In this document: piece by piece, positions 45,507 through 54,419 of the stretch
Position numbering within the stretch: the stretch's first letter is position 1
How the letters are laid out: each line of letters begins with the position of its first letter
From: Pseudomonas sp. MIACH
GTDB taxonomy: Bacteria; Pseudomonadota; Gammaproteobacteria; Pseudomonadales; Pseudomonadaceae
Length of the DNA stretch: 64,000 nucleotides
Direction: 5' to 3'
Assembly (NCBI RefSeq): GCF_001269925.1
Contig: NZ_LHVO01000053.1
Location: forward strand, 310,001-374,000
Translations under genes and position numbers: made by a program
The notes under the pieces: generated by a model
Seen by the model: the letters and a program-made list of their open reading frames with translations, nothing else
Databases searched by the model: none
What the model was told of the DNA's origin: nothing

Positions 45507-46289
45507 TTAAGGCTTGAGTGCTTTCTTGGGATAAATGTCATACCGGCTGGACTTGCCATCCAACGCGTGGCTCGGCTTGGGCCCCTCGATGCAGGGCGCC
45601 TTGCGCGGGCGCTTGACCACCACACGGTGGCTGGCCAAGGCCAGGGCGGCGGCCAGCAGGGCCGGTGCATCCGGGTCATCGCCCACCAGTGGCCGGAACA
45701 GGCGCATTTCTTTCTTCACCAGGGCGGTTTTCTCACGATGGGGGAACATCGGGTCGAGGTAGATCACCTGGGGCGGCTCCCCTTGCCAATTGAGCATCAC
45801 GTCAATGGAGTTGCCCTTGAGCAGCTTCATACGCGCGACGATGGGCGCCACGTCAAAATCCTGCGTACCGCGTGCCAGGCCATCTTCGAGCAGGGCGCCA
45901 ATCAGCGGTTGCCGCTCGATCAGGCTCATCTCGCAGCCCAGGCTGGCCAGCACGAACGCGTCCTTGCCCAGGCCGGCCGTTGCGTCCAGCACCCGGGGAC
46001 GCACGCCTTGGGCAATACCCACGGCCTTGGCGATCATCTGTCCGCTGCCGCCACCATATAGCCGCCGGTGAGCCGCGCCGCCTTCGACAAAGTCCACTCG
46101 CACCGGTCCCGGCGCGTCAGGCCCAAGCTGCTGCAGTTGCAGGCCGTGTTCCCCCACTTGTAGGGAAAAATCCGCATCCGCGAGCTGTAAAGGCAAGCCG
46201 AGCTGTTCAGCCCACTGCTCGGCCCGGGTCTGGAAACCTTCGCCCAAGGCCTCGACCTGGATGCGGCTGGCCGCTGGTTGTTCACTCAT
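45507..46289 (-). CDS. rsmJ: 16S rRNA (guanine-1516-N2)-methyltransferase
   Basis: SAM-dependent methyltransferase of 260 residues for N2-methylation of G1516 of 16S rRNA. The SAM motif is LDATAGLGKDAFVLASLG near residue 102, the catalytic block is YLDPMFPHREKTALVKKEM, and the C-terminal VKRPRKAPCIEGPKPSHA is the RsmJ signature. The ATG at 46289 is preferred over a TTG one codon earlier. It is convergent with mexL across 30 bases and divergent from the next gene. Confidence 0.94.
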   Translation of the reverse strand: MSEQPAASRIQVEALGEGFQTRAEQWAEQLGLPLQLADADFSLQVGEHGLQLQQLGPDAPGPVRVDFVEGGAAHRRLYGGGSGQMIAKAVGIAQGVRPRVLDATAGLGKDAFVLASLGCEMSLIERQPLIGALLEDGLARGTQDFDVAPIVARMKLLKGNSIDVMLNWQGEPPQVIYLDPMFPHREKTALVKKEMRLFRPLVGDDPDAPALLAAALALASHRVVVKRPRKAPCIEGPKPSHALDGKSSRYDIYPKKALKP

Positions 46290-46385
46290 CAATCGCTACG
46301 CTCAAAAATATTAAGGATCGGCAAACAACGGCCGATAAAAACAACAGTCAGGTATTTTGCCAGAGCTGAGCGTCGACCGAGAAAA

Positions 46386-47006
46386 ATGTCAGACATTCTC
46401 CCCCTAACCATCGGTGTACTGCCGACCCACAACCACTACGGCCTGCGCAATACTCAAGCGCTGGCCGGGGTGAGTCATGTGTGGCAGGACTTCTTCGCCC
46501 GAGCGCTGGCCGAACAGCTCGGTGAAACGCCGGACGCGCTCGCCGCCAAGGCGCCAGCACCGGCGGACCCGGCGGTAGAGCCCAGCGCCGGTGCCGACCT
46601 GTTGTCGCAGATCCTCACCCAGCGTGAGTGCGACGTCAAAGACACCGAGATCGCCCCGCCTGAGCCACTGTTCCTGCCTATCGCCGAATTCGAAACCGAG
46701 TTGCTGCCACCGGCCGCCGAGCCGTTCCCACAGGAAGAAATCGTCGCCCAACAGCGCCAGCAGAATTTCGAAAGCGGCTGGGTTCGTCCCATCGTCCTGA
46801 CGGCGGGTCAGCCGCTGCCCGCGCCAGGCCCTGCGCCGGAACCACGCCCATTGCACTTGCCAATTGCCGAGTTCGAGCTGGACCTGTTGCCGCCGCCGGC
46901 CACGCCTTACCCCACCGAAGAACTGCTGGCGCAACAGAAGGCGCTGGATTTCGACTACCACTGGGCACGCCCACTGATCACCCAGAACCTGCGACTGGCC
47001 GCTTAA
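46386..47006 (+). CDS. Pseudomonas hypothetical protein with a duplicated 45-residue module
   Basis: Proline-rich soluble protein of 206 residues, not assigned to a family I know. The ATG at 46386 gives MSDILPLTIGVLPTHN; 36 upstream open codons overlap the rsmJ start and are rejected. Residues 94-138 and 155-199 are two copies of one module: PLFLPIAEFETELLPP with QEEIVAQQ and WVRPIVL in the first, PLHLPIAEFELDLLPP with TEELLAQQ and WARPLIT in the second. The copies are linked by a Pro-Ala-rich stretch. There is no signal peptide. Its stop shares a TTAA with the stop of the facing extensin-like gene. An equivalent gene follows rsmJ in P. aeruginosa as I recall; its role is unknown. Confidence 0.8.
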   Translation: MSDILPLTIGVLPTHNHYGLRNTQALAGVSHVWQDFFARALAEQLGETPDALAAKAPAPADPAVEPSAGADLLSQILTQRECDVKDTEIAPPEPLFLPIAEFETELLPPAAEPFPQEEIVAQQRQQNFESGWVRPIVLTAGQPLPAPGPAPEPRPLHLPIAEFELDLLPPPATPYPTEELLAQQKALDFDYHWARPLITQNLRLAA

Positions 47007-47701
47007 CGACAGACCCACCAACGCCCCATGTCCAGATGGAAATGGTTGCGGTGCGCGGCGTTGTAGTCCGGGCTCAACACCACATTGAAATCATCACAGG
47101 CACCATCGCGCACCTGGCGCAGGAACCGCGCGCTGTCGCCTTCCCCCGACCAATCCTTGAGCACGCTGATACTGCGCCCGTCCGCCAGGCGAAACCCGGC
47201 AATATCCAGGGCATTGGCCGACGCATGCTGGCTGAGCCGCCCTTCGGCACGGCTATACATGTTGCGACAGGCAAAACTGCCCAGGTGATCGACCCGCGTC
47301 ACCGCCTGGCCGAACACCGCCTGGGCCGCCGGTTGCAGGCTGTGACGCTCAAACAGCGCGAACGCCACCGCCAATGGGCAACTGGCGAGGAAGCTGCTGC
47401 TTAATGCCACGTCTGCGCCCTGCACGCGCAAGGTATTGCGCAGAGGACAGACCGCGTCCGCAGGCGTATCGGCCTGGTGGCTGACCCGCAGGCCCGAGGT
47501 TTTCAGCACTTGATCGCACAACGCGGGGTCATCCTGCAGGCGCCCCAGCTTGTAGCGGGTCAACAGGTTCGGACTGGCGCGCACATCCAGGGGCGCCCAG
47601 GGATTCCACGCATCCGGCAGCGGTAACCAGCCGCGCCAGACACCGACCGTAAACGCCCCGCCAAGCAACAACAGCACGCCCATCCCGTTGAGAACGCGCA
47701 C
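47003..47701 (-). CDS. extensin-like C-terminal domain protein (M15-type fold)
   Basis: Exported or membrane-anchored protein of 232 residues with an N-terminal hydrophobic segment (MGVLLLLGGAFTVGVW). The C-terminal half has the extensin-like signature of a zinc peptidase fold: SQHASANALDIAGF supplies His and Asp, and RNHFHLDMGRW the HxH. Such proteins resemble D-Ala-D-Ala carboxypeptidases, but the substrate is unknown. Several paired cysteines suit a periplasmic place. It starts three bases after the next upstream gene, so 49710-47003 reads as one minus-strand run. Confidence 0.82.
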   Translation of the reverse strand: MRVLNGMGVLLLLGGAFTVGVWRGWLPLPDAWNPWAPLDVRASPNLLTRYKLGRLQDDPALCDQVLKTSGLRVSHQADTPADAVCPLRNTLRVQGADVALSSSFLASCPLAVAFALFERHSLQPAAQAVFGQAVTRVDHLGSFACRNMYSRAEGRLSQHASANALDIAGFRLADGRSISVLKDWSGEGDSARFLRQVRDGACDDFNVVLSPDYNAAHRNHFHLDMGRWWVCR

Positions 47702-47704
47702 GCC

Positions 47705-48532
47705 TTAACCCTTGAAGAACTGATTGGCCTGGCTGAAGGGCATCGAACGCTCGGTAAAGGTGAACGTGCCCAATGCCTGGACTTCCTGCGCCGCCCGATA
47801 GAACTCGCCATACGCCGCCAGCGCCATGGCCGACCCGACGCTGATGCGCTTGACGCCCATTTCGCTCAATTGCGCCACGCTGAGTTTCAGCCCACCGGAC
47901 ATCAGCACATTCACCGGTTTGGGCGCCACGGCCTTGACCACCGCCAGCACGTCTTCGGCACTGCGCAGGCCCGGCGCATAGAGCACGTCGGCGCCGGCTT
48001 CGGCGTAGGCCTGCAGGCGGCGAATGGTGTCGGGCAGATCCAGGCGACCATGCAGAAGGTTTTCCGCGCGGGCGGTCAGCGTGAAGGGGAATGGCAGACT
48101 GCGGGCGGCGGCAACGGCGGCTTCCACACGCTCGACGGAGAGGTCGAAGGGATAGATTGGGTCGACAGCAATGCCGGTGGCATCCTCGATAGAGCCCCCC
48201 ACGATACCGCTGGCCGCCGCACGCAAGATGGTCTCGGCACAGCCGTCGGGGGTGTCGCTGAAGCCGTTTTCCAGGTCGGCCGCCACCGGCAGCGCGGTAG
48301 CCTTGGCGATCATGGCGGCATTGAGCAACGTGTCTTCCAAGGACAATGCCCCTTCCGCATCCGGGCGCCCCAGGCTGAACGCATAACCCGCACTGGTCGT
48401 GGCCAGGGCTTCAAAGCCAAGGCTGGCGAGCATCACCGCCGAGCCCGCGTCCCAAGGGTTGGGCATCACGAAGGCGCGGTCGCGCTCATGCAGGGCCTTA
48501 AAGGTTTCGGCGCGAAGGGTTTGGGCATCCAT
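47705..48532 (-). CDS. isocitrate lyase/PEP mutase superfamily protein
   Basis: Cytosolic TIM-barrel enzyme of 275 residues. FVMPNPWDAGSAVMLASLGF is the usual start of the ICL/PEPM group; PVAADLENGFSD and GGSIEDATG hold the metal-binding acids. The KKCGH loop of true isocitrate lyase is absent, so it is not AceA. Candidates are carboxyvinyl-carboxyphosphonate mutase-like or oxaloacetate-acting lyases. No phosphonate or methylcitrate genes are nearby, so the substrate is open. Confidence 0.85.
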   Translation of the reverse strand: MDAQTLRAETFKALHERDRAFVMPNPWDAGSAVMLASLGFEALATTSAGYAFSLGRPDAEGALSLEDTLLNAAMIAKATALPVAADLENGFSDTPDGCAETILRAAASGIVGGSIEDATGIAVDPIYPFDLSVERVEAAVAAARSLPFPFTLTARAENLLHGRLDLPDTIRRLQAYAEAGADVLYAPGLRSAEDVLAVVKAVAPKPVNVLMSGGLKLSVAQLSEMGVKRISVGSAMALAAYGEFYRAAQEVQALGTFTFTERSMPFSQANQFFKG

Positions 48533-48559
48533 GACTGACTCCTGGCGGAAAAAGGAGCC

Positions 48560-49420
48560 CTAGAGTAACCCCAGCTGCTCCACTTCGGGTTGCCGATCCA
48601 ATGTCGGCAGTGCAGGAAGGCCGGGCAGGCGCGCCATCAGCTTGGCGTGAAAACGCAAGGCCAGCTGTGCAGCCAGGCGATTGTCCGAGGTGTGCAGGAA
48701 TACGTAGGGCGTGCGGCCTTCTTCGATCCAGCCGGCGATTTTTTCAACCCACGGGATCAGGAACGGGTCGTTGGCCTCCAGCTCCGGATGGCCAATAAAA
48801 CGCACTTGGGGAAACTGGGTCAGCGCTGCCGGACGGGGTGGCACCTTGGGCTTTTTCGATTGAGCATGCAGTACCGCAGCCGAGGTCGACGTGCAACTGA
48901 ACAACGCGCGCGGGTCGAGGCAGATGCGCTCGACACCCCGATCACGCAACAAACGGTTGAGGGTGCGCTCGGCATCGCCCTTGGCGAAGAACTCAGGGTG
49001 GCGTACTTCAACCGCCATCGGGCGTTCCAGGCCATCAATAAAACCGGCCAGTTCAGCCAGGCGTTGCGGCGAAAAACTCGCCGACAGTTGCAGCCACAGC
49101 GGCGAAACACGGGCACCGAGCGGGCTCATCAGACCGACAAAACTTTCCGCTGCCGGCAATTGCTCACGCAAGTCGCCACCGTGACTGATGTCACCGGGAA
49201 ATTTGGCCGTGAAGCGAAAGTCTTCGGGCATGATGTCGGCCCAGCGCTGCACGGTAGCGGCCGAGGGGCGAGCGTAGAACGTGGTATTGCCTTCAACGGC
49301 GTTGAAGACCTGGGAATAAAGGGCAAGGTAATCGCCGGAGCGGGCGTCGGCTGGGTACAAGTACTCGCGCCAGGCGTTTTCACTCCAGGACGGGCAACCG
49401 AGGTAGTAAGGCAGCCGCAT
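48560..49420 (-). CDS. DUF72 family protein
   Basis: TIM-barrel-like protein of 286 residues. The ATG at 49420 gives MRLPYYLGCPSWSENAWREY, and the family motifs NAVEGNTTFYARPS, FRFTAKFPGDISH and VEVRHPEFF are present. A 13-codon upstream extension would overlap the next gene and is rejected. The start is fused to the stop of the 96-residue gene as TGATG. DUF72 proteins are widespread; a clear biochemical role has not been established to my knowledge. Confidence 0.88.
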   Translation of the reverse strand: MRLPYYLGCPSWSENAWREYLYPADARSGDYLALYSQVFNAVEGNTTFYARPSAATVQRWADIMPEDFRFTAKFPGDISHGGDLREQLPAAESFVGLMSPLGARVSPLWLQLSASFSPQRLAELAGFIDGLERPMAVEVRHPEFFAKGDAERTLNRLLRDRGVERICLDPRALFSCTSTSAAVLHAQSKKPKVPPRPAALTQFPQVRFIGHPELEANDPFLIPWVEKIAGWIEEGRTPYVFLHTSDNRLAAQLALRFHAKLMARLPGLPALPTLDRQPEVEQLGLL

Positions 49421-49710
49421 CAGATGTGAATGTCGAGGCCCAGCACTTCCATATCCCATTCGACGAAACCGGCGGTGGTCAGGTAGCTGGCCAAGGCAGT
49501 GGCAACGCTTTTGCTCATGGAGCGCGGGAAGAGCATGTCTTGCTGACGGGCAGGAACGCCGCTGATACGGGCTTGTGAACTGGCCTTCGCATCGGATTGG
49601 ACCTCAATGAAGTCCGGCGAGTCCTCGACAGAATCGTCCACCGTAGCGTTTGCCTTACGCGGCTTGCGCTTGATTGGGTACGACTGTGAGGAAAATCCAT
49701 CAATACGCAT
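49420..49710 (-). CDS. small conserved hypothetical protein
   Basis: Protein of 96 residues, not recognised. The N-terminal half is basic then acidic and probably disordered (YPIKRKPRKANATVDDSVED); the C-terminal part looks like one amphipathic helix (SKSVATALASYLTTAGFVEW) and a strand. No signal peptide. It overlaps the DUF72 gene by one base, so both are co-translated. I see nothing coding in the following gap (49711-49870). Confidence 0.65.
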   Translation of the reverse strand: MRIDGFSSQSYPIKRKPRKANATVDDSVEDSPDFIEVQSDAKASSQARISGVPARQQDMLFPRSMSKSVATALASYLTTAGFVEWDMEVLGLDIHI

Positions 49711-49870
49711 AGGCGCGAACTCGCTATCAGTAATGGCATTTTGGCAGCACTGTCCGTCGCGCGCAAATGCTCTGGTGATAACTAGAACACATAATTTGAA
49801 AAAGGTTTAAAAACCGGGGCAAAATCTGACGATTGGCGACTTTGGCCTCATATTGCCATCATTTTTGGCG

Positions 49871-50557
49871 TCAAATAATCCCTCTTTCGGCCTTGGTCTG
49901 TGCGACTTTATCGCGCAAGTAAACCGGCGCAGCCTGGTCAGCAGGAATCGCCTCGCCACGTTCAAACGCGAAGCGTGCCAAAGTCAGCAAGTCTTCGGCA
50001 TGGGGCAACATGCTCGCGTCCTGGCCCACCAGCGACACACCGATGCGCTCGCCATAACCCCAGCCGGTGCCAGCACCGAACCAGTCACCACTGGCATCAT
50101 CGGGCAATACCGCCGATTCCGGTGGCTGCACCGCTTCCACGCCGATAAGGCGCATTTCGCCAGCCGTTTCGCGGTAGCAGCCCCAGTACACTTCGTCCAT
50201 GCGCGCATCGATAGCCGCCGCCACCTGCTGGGCGCCGTGTTCGCGCAAGGCACGCTGAGCCAGTACGGCCAGGTTGGAGACCGGCAGTACCGGGCGCTCC
50301 AATGCAAAGGCCAGGCCCTGAACCACACCAATGGCAATGCGCACCCCGGTAAACGCCCCCGGGCCGCGGCCGAAGGCGATGGCGTCCACGGCCGACAGGG
50401 TGGTGCCCGCGTCTTCGAGCAGTTGCTTGATCATCGGCAACAGTTTCTGCGCGTGCAGGCGCGGGATCACCTCGTAGTGGCTTGTGACTTTGCCATCGTG
50501 CAGCAAGGCAACGGAGCAAGCTTCAGTCGCGGTGTCCAGGGCCAGCAGGGTGCTCAT
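49871..50557 (-). CDS. tsaB: tRNA threonylcarbamoyladenosine synthesis protein TsaB
   Basis: Actin-like ATPase-fold partner of TsaD and TsaE in making t6A at position 37 of tRNA. The protein has 228 residues from the ATG at 50557, giving MSTLLALDTATEACSVALL; a 16-codon extension is discarded. The conserved FGRGPGAFTGVRIAIGV lies near residue 65. Just downstream of adk, with a terminator between (50602-50627). Its product t6A is the substrate of TcdA, also in this window. Confidence 0.95.
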   Translation of the reverse strand: MSTLLALDTATEACSVALLHDGKVTSHYEVIPRLHAQKLLPMIKQLLEDAGTTLSAVDAIAFGRGPGAFTGVRIAIGVVQGLAFALERPVLPVSNLAVLAQRALREHGAQQVAAAIDARMDEVYWGCYRETAGEMRLIGVEAVQPPESAVLPDDASGDWFGAGTGWGYGERIGVSLVGQDASMLPHAEDLLTLARFAFERGEAIPADQAAPVYLRDKVAQTKAERGII

Positions 50558-50601
50558 CGGTGTCGGTGTCCAAGTCGAAAAAAAGTGCGCCAGTATAAAC
50601 A

Positions 50602-50627
50602 ACAACGGCCCGCAAGCGGGCCGTTGT
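50602..50627 (-). terminator. adk terminator
   Basis: Twelve-base arms ACAACGGCCCGC and GCGGGCCGTTGT with an AA loop, 19 bases past the adk stop. The minus-strand tract after it is TTGTTTATA. Separates adk from tsaB. Confidence 0.8.
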
Positions 50628-50646
50628 GTATCAAGCCGATAAAGGA

Positions 50647-51294
50647 TCAGCTCAGTGCTTGCAGCACCTTGGCAGTGATCGCTTCTACCGAACCGACGCC
50701 AGGGATATGGCTGTACTTCGGCTTGCCCTGTGCTGCGGACAGCTTCTGGTAGAAATCCACCAGCGGCTTGGTCTGGGAATGGTAGACCGACAGGCGATGA
50801 CGCACGGTTTCTTCAGTGTCGTCTTTACGCTGCACCAGGTCGTCGCCGGTGACATCGTCCTTGCCTTCAACTTTTGGCGGGTTATACACGGTGTGATACA
50901 CCCGGCCCGACGCTTCGTGAACGCGACGACCAGCAATACGCTGGACGATTTCTTCGTCTTCAACCGCAATTTCAACCACGGCGTCGAGTTCAACGCCGGC
51001 CTTCACCAGGGCTTCAGCCTGGGGAATGGTGCGTGGGAAGCCGTCGAACAGGAAGCCGTTCTTGCAGTCTTCCTGGCTGATGCGTTCCTTGACCAGGTTG
51101 ATGATCAGGTCATCGGAGACCAGGCCACCGCTGTCCATCACGCTCTTGGCGATCAGGCCCAGCTCGGTGCCGGCCTTGACGGCAGCACGCAGCATGTCGC
51201 CAGTGGAGATTTGTGGAATGCCGAATTTTTCAGTGATGAACTTTGCCTGAGTACCTTTACCGGCCCCGGGAGCTCCCAGCAGAATGACGCGCAT
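50647..51294 (-). CDS. adk: adenylate kinase
   Basis: Interconverts ATP + AMP and two ADP. The protein has 215 residues, the long form with a LID. The P-loop is LLGAPGAGKGTQAKF at residue 5; the AMP site has STGDMLRAAV; DGFPRT is followed by the LID (about 122-160) with GRRVHEASGRVYH, lacking the four zinc cysteines of Gram-positive forms. The ATG at 51294 has GAGGAGC seven bases upstream; 35 open codons before it are rejected. The gap 51295-51590 (296 bases) to ppc shows no gene. Confidence 0.97.
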   Translation of the reverse strand: MRVILLGAPGAGKGTQAKFITEKFGIPQISTGDMLRAAVKAGTELGLIAKSVMDSGGLVSDDLIINLVKERISQEDCKNGFLFDGFPRTIPQAEALVKAGVELDAVVEIAVEDEEIVQRIAGRRVHEASGRVYHTVYNPPKVEGKDDVTGDDLVQRKDDTEETVRHRLSVYHSQTKPLVDFYQKLSAAQGKPKYSHIPGVGSVEAITAKVLQALS

Positions 51295-51590
51295 CGATGT
51301 GCTCCTCAATTTTTTATAGAGATGACGCTCGGATTCGCCGCGTGGGGCCAATCTCGTAAAAATATATGGCTCATAAAAATATGGGCCCAAGCCGCCCAAA
51401 CGGCCAAAGGCTGATCAAGATACACAGCGGGCCCTAACCACACAAGCCGCCAAAAGTCGCAGGAACCCGCGCCACGCGTACGTCATAGGTAGGGTGTGCC
51501 TGAGTGCAACCGGCCCCGTAAACGCCGACCACCCTTTTCAGGGCGGCCGTCGTGGTTTCTGCGCAAGCCGTTGAGAACTCGCAAAAAACC

Positions 51591-54236
51591 TCAGCCGGTG
51601 TTGCGCAAGCCGGCGGCAATACCGGCCACAGACACCAGCAGCGCCTGTTCCAGAGGGCTGTCTTGCGCGGCTTCCTGGCGCCGCGAGCGCGCCAGCAACT
51701 CGGCCTGCAACAGGTGCAGGGGGTCGAGATAGGTGTTGCGCAGGCGGATGAACTCCAGGGTGTCAGGGCTATGGGCCAGCAGTTGCGACTGGCCGGTCAG
51801 GCCAAGTACCACGCTACAGGCCTGCGACAATAGGTCGCGTAAGTGCGCACCCAATGGCAACAGGTCCGGCTGCACCAGGCGCTCGTCATAGAGACGCGCA
51901 ATATCGGCATCGGCCTTGGCCAGCACCATTTCCAGCATATCGATGCGGGTGCGAAAGAACGGCCACTGTTCGCGCATTTGCCCCAGCAGTTCGCCTTCAC
52001 CGCGCTCCAGCGCCTTGCTAAGCGCGGCTTCCCAACCCAGCCAGGCCGGCAGCATCAGGCGAGTCTGGGTCCAGCCGAAGATCCACGGAATGGCGCGCAG
52101 GCTTTCTATACCGCCGGCACGCCGCTTGGCCGGGCGACTGCCCAGGGGCAGGCGACCCAGCTCCTGCTCGGGGGTGGACTGGCGAAAATACTCGACGAAT
52201 TGCGGATTTTCCCGCACCACTGCGCGGTAAGCGCTGACACCGTCGGCCGCCAATTCATCCATCAAATGCCGCCAAGCCGGCTCCGGTGGCGGCGGTGGCA
52301 GCAACGTCGCTTCCAACACGGCGGCCAGGTACAGATTGAGGTTCTGTTCAGCAATGTCCGGCAAGCCGAACTTGAAGCGGATCATCTCGCCTTGCTCGGT
52401 GGTACGGAAACGCCCCGCCACCGAACCCGGCGGTTGCGACAGGATCGCCGCGTGGGCCGGGCCGCCGCCACGCCCGACGGTGCCGCCGCGACCATGGAAC
52501 AGCAGCAATTCCACCTGTTGCTCACGGCAAATATCCACCAGCCGCTCCTGGGCCCGGTACTGCGCCCAGGCGGCGGCGGTGGTGCCGGCGTCCTTGGCCG
52601 AGTCGGAGTAGCCGATCATCACTTCCTGCGGGCCGTGCAAGCGCGCGCGGTAGCCCGGCAGCAGCAACAGTTGCTCGATCACGGGACCGGCGTTATCCAG
52701 GTCGGCCAGGGTTTCGAACAGAGGCACAACGCGCATTGGTCGTTGCACGCCCGACTCTTTAAGCAGCAGTTGCACCGCCAATACGTCTGACGCGGCGCCA
52801 GCCATGGAGATGACATACGAGCCTAAAGAGGCGGCAGGTGCGGCGGCGACTTCCTTGCAGGTGTTGAGCACTTCGGCGGTATCGGCCGAGGGCTTGAAAT
52901 AGCCCGGCAACAGCGGTCGACGATTGGCCAGCTCCTTCATCAGGAAGCTGATGCGCATCTCTTCGTTCCAGTCCTCGTAACGGCCCAGGCCCAGGTAATC
53001 AGTGATTTCGGTCATGGCCGCCGAGTGGCGACTGGAATCCTGGCGCACGTCGAGGCGCACCAGGAACAGACCAAAGGTGACGGCCCGGCGCAGGCAATCG
53101 AGCAGTGGGCCGTCGGCGATCACGCCCATGCCGCACTCGTGCAGCGACTGGTAGCACAGCTCCAGTGGCTCGAGCAGGTCGCGGTTGTTCTGCAAGACCT
53201 CGGCAGGCGCCGGCGTGCTGCTGCTCAACGCGGTATGCGCCCATTGGCGCGTGGCGCGCAGGCGTTCGCGCAGTTGCTTGAGCAGGGCGCGATAGGGTTC
53301 GACGCTGTCGCCAACCTTGGCCTGCAACGCCGGGCTGGCCTTTTGCATCGACAGTTCGGAGGCCAGGTGGTCAATATCGCGCAGGTACAGATCGGCAGCC
53401 ATCCAGCGCGCCAGCAGCAACACCTCGCGGGTCACCGGCGCGGTGACATTCGGGTTGCCGTCACGGTCGCCGCCCATCCACGACGCAAAGCGGATCGGCG
53501 CAGCTTCCAGCGGCAGGCGCAGGCCCGTGGCGGCATGTAACGCCTGGTCGGCCTTGCGCAGGTAATTGGGGATCGCATGCCACAACGAATGCTCAATCAC
53601 CGCAAAGCCCCATTTGGCTTCATCCACCGGCGTCGGCCGGGTGCGGCGGATTTCTTCGGTGTGCCAGGCTTCGGCGATCAAGCGTTGCAGGCGCTGGCGG
53701 ATCTGCTCGCGCTCAGCGGTGGTGAGGTCACGGTGATCCTGCAGCGCCAGTTGTGCGGCGATGGCATCGTATTTCTGGATCAGGGTGCGACGCGCCACTT
53801 CGGTGGGGTGGGCGGTGAGCACCAGTTCAATCTCCAGGCGCCCCAACTGGCGGGCCAGGGATTCGTTGCTGTGACCCTCGCCTTGCAGACGGGCCAGCAA
53901 CTCCGGCAATACGCGGGATTCGAACGGTGCCGGCTGCGACTCATCGCGCCGATGAATCAACTGGTACTGCTCGGCGATATTGGCCAGGTTGAGGAACTGG
54001 TTGAAGGCCCGCGCAACGGGCAGCAGTTCGTCTTCCTGCAACTGATTGAGACTGGCGCTCAGTTCATCACCCGCGGCTTTGTCCGGGGTGGCTCCACGGC
54101 GGTCGGCCTTGGCGCCTTTGCGGATCTGCTCGATCTTGTCGAGGAAATCATCGCCGTACTGCTCTCGAATGGTGTTGCCCAACAGCTCACCCAGCAGGTG
54201 AACATCCTCACGCAAGCGTGCATCGATATCACTCAT
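51591..54236 (-). CDS. ppc: phosphoenolpyruvate carboxylase
   Basis: Adds bicarbonate to PEP to refill oxaloacetate. The protein has 881 residues. Key blocks are visible: the catalytic His in VLTAHPTEVARRT near residue 140, EVMIGYSDSAKDAG, FHGRGGTVGRGGGP, the mobile loop and the terminal GLRNTG with its C-terminal glycine. Start at 54236 gives MSDIDARLREDVHLLG. It is divergent from the 54420 gene. Allosteric control by acetyl-CoA and aspartate is a family property not read from sequence. Confidence 0.97.
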   Translation of the reverse strand: MSDIDARLREDVHLLGELLGNTIREQYGDDFLDKIEQIRKGAKADRRGATPDKAAGDELSASLNQLQEDELLPVARAFNQFLNLANIAEQYQLIHRRDESQPAPFESRVLPELLARLQGEGHSNESLARQLGRLEIELVLTAHPTEVARRTLIQKYDAIAAQLALQDHRDLTTAEREQIRQRLQRLIAEAWHTEEIRRTRPTPVDEAKWGFAVIEHSLWHAIPNYLRKADQALHAATGLRLPLEAAPIRFASWMGGDRDGNPNVTAPVTREVLLLARWMAADLYLRDIDHLASELSMQKASPALQAKVGDSVEPYRALLKQLRERLRATRQWAHTALSSSTPAPAEVLQNNRDLLEPLELCYQSLHECGMGVIADGPLLDCLRRAVTFGLFLVRLDVRQDSSRHSAAMTEITDYLGLGRYEDWNEEMRISFLMKELANRRPLLPGYFKPSADTAEVLNTCKEVAAAPAASLGSYVISMAGAASDVLAVQLLLKESGVQRPMRVVPLFETLADLDNAGPVIEQLLLLPGYRARLHGPQEVMIGYSDSAKDAGTTAAAWAQYRAQERLVDICREQQVELLLFHGRGGTVGRGGGPAHAAILSQPPGSVAGRFRTTEQGEMIRFKFGLPDIAEQNLNLYLAAVLEATLLPPPPPEPAWRHLMDELAADGVSAYRAVVRENPQFVEYFRQSTPEQELGRLPLGSRPAKRRAGGIESLRAIPWIFGWTQTRLMLPAWLGWEAALSKALERGEGELLGQMREQWPFFRTRIDMLEMVLAKADADIARLYDERLVQPDLLPLGAHLRDLLSQACSVVLGLTGQSQLLAHSPDTLEFIRLRNTYLDPLHLLQAELLARSRRQEAAQDSPLEQALLVSVAGIAAGLRNTG

Positions 54237-54419
54237 CAGCCAATCTCCAGCCAGAAATCCGGGACGCGCAGGTCTGCCAGAGTGCCGCCAGCATCGTTTT
54301 ATGACAAGACTTTAAACCTTGTGACTTGCGGCTAGTCTCAACTGTGAGTCGTCGTGTTATCCATGCGAGCGACTGGTCACTCATCACCGCCCGCCATCGC
54401 GGGTTCTATTGAGGTTGCC

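Noticed and set aside
47705..48532. Isocitrate lyase or methylisocitrate lyase
   Set aside because: The KKCGH catalytic loop is missing and no prp or glyoxylate genes are adjacent.
51434..51619. A 61-codon minus-strand frame between ppc and adk
   Set aside because: It overlaps the ppc end in another frame, has no ribosome site, and its composition is not coding-like.
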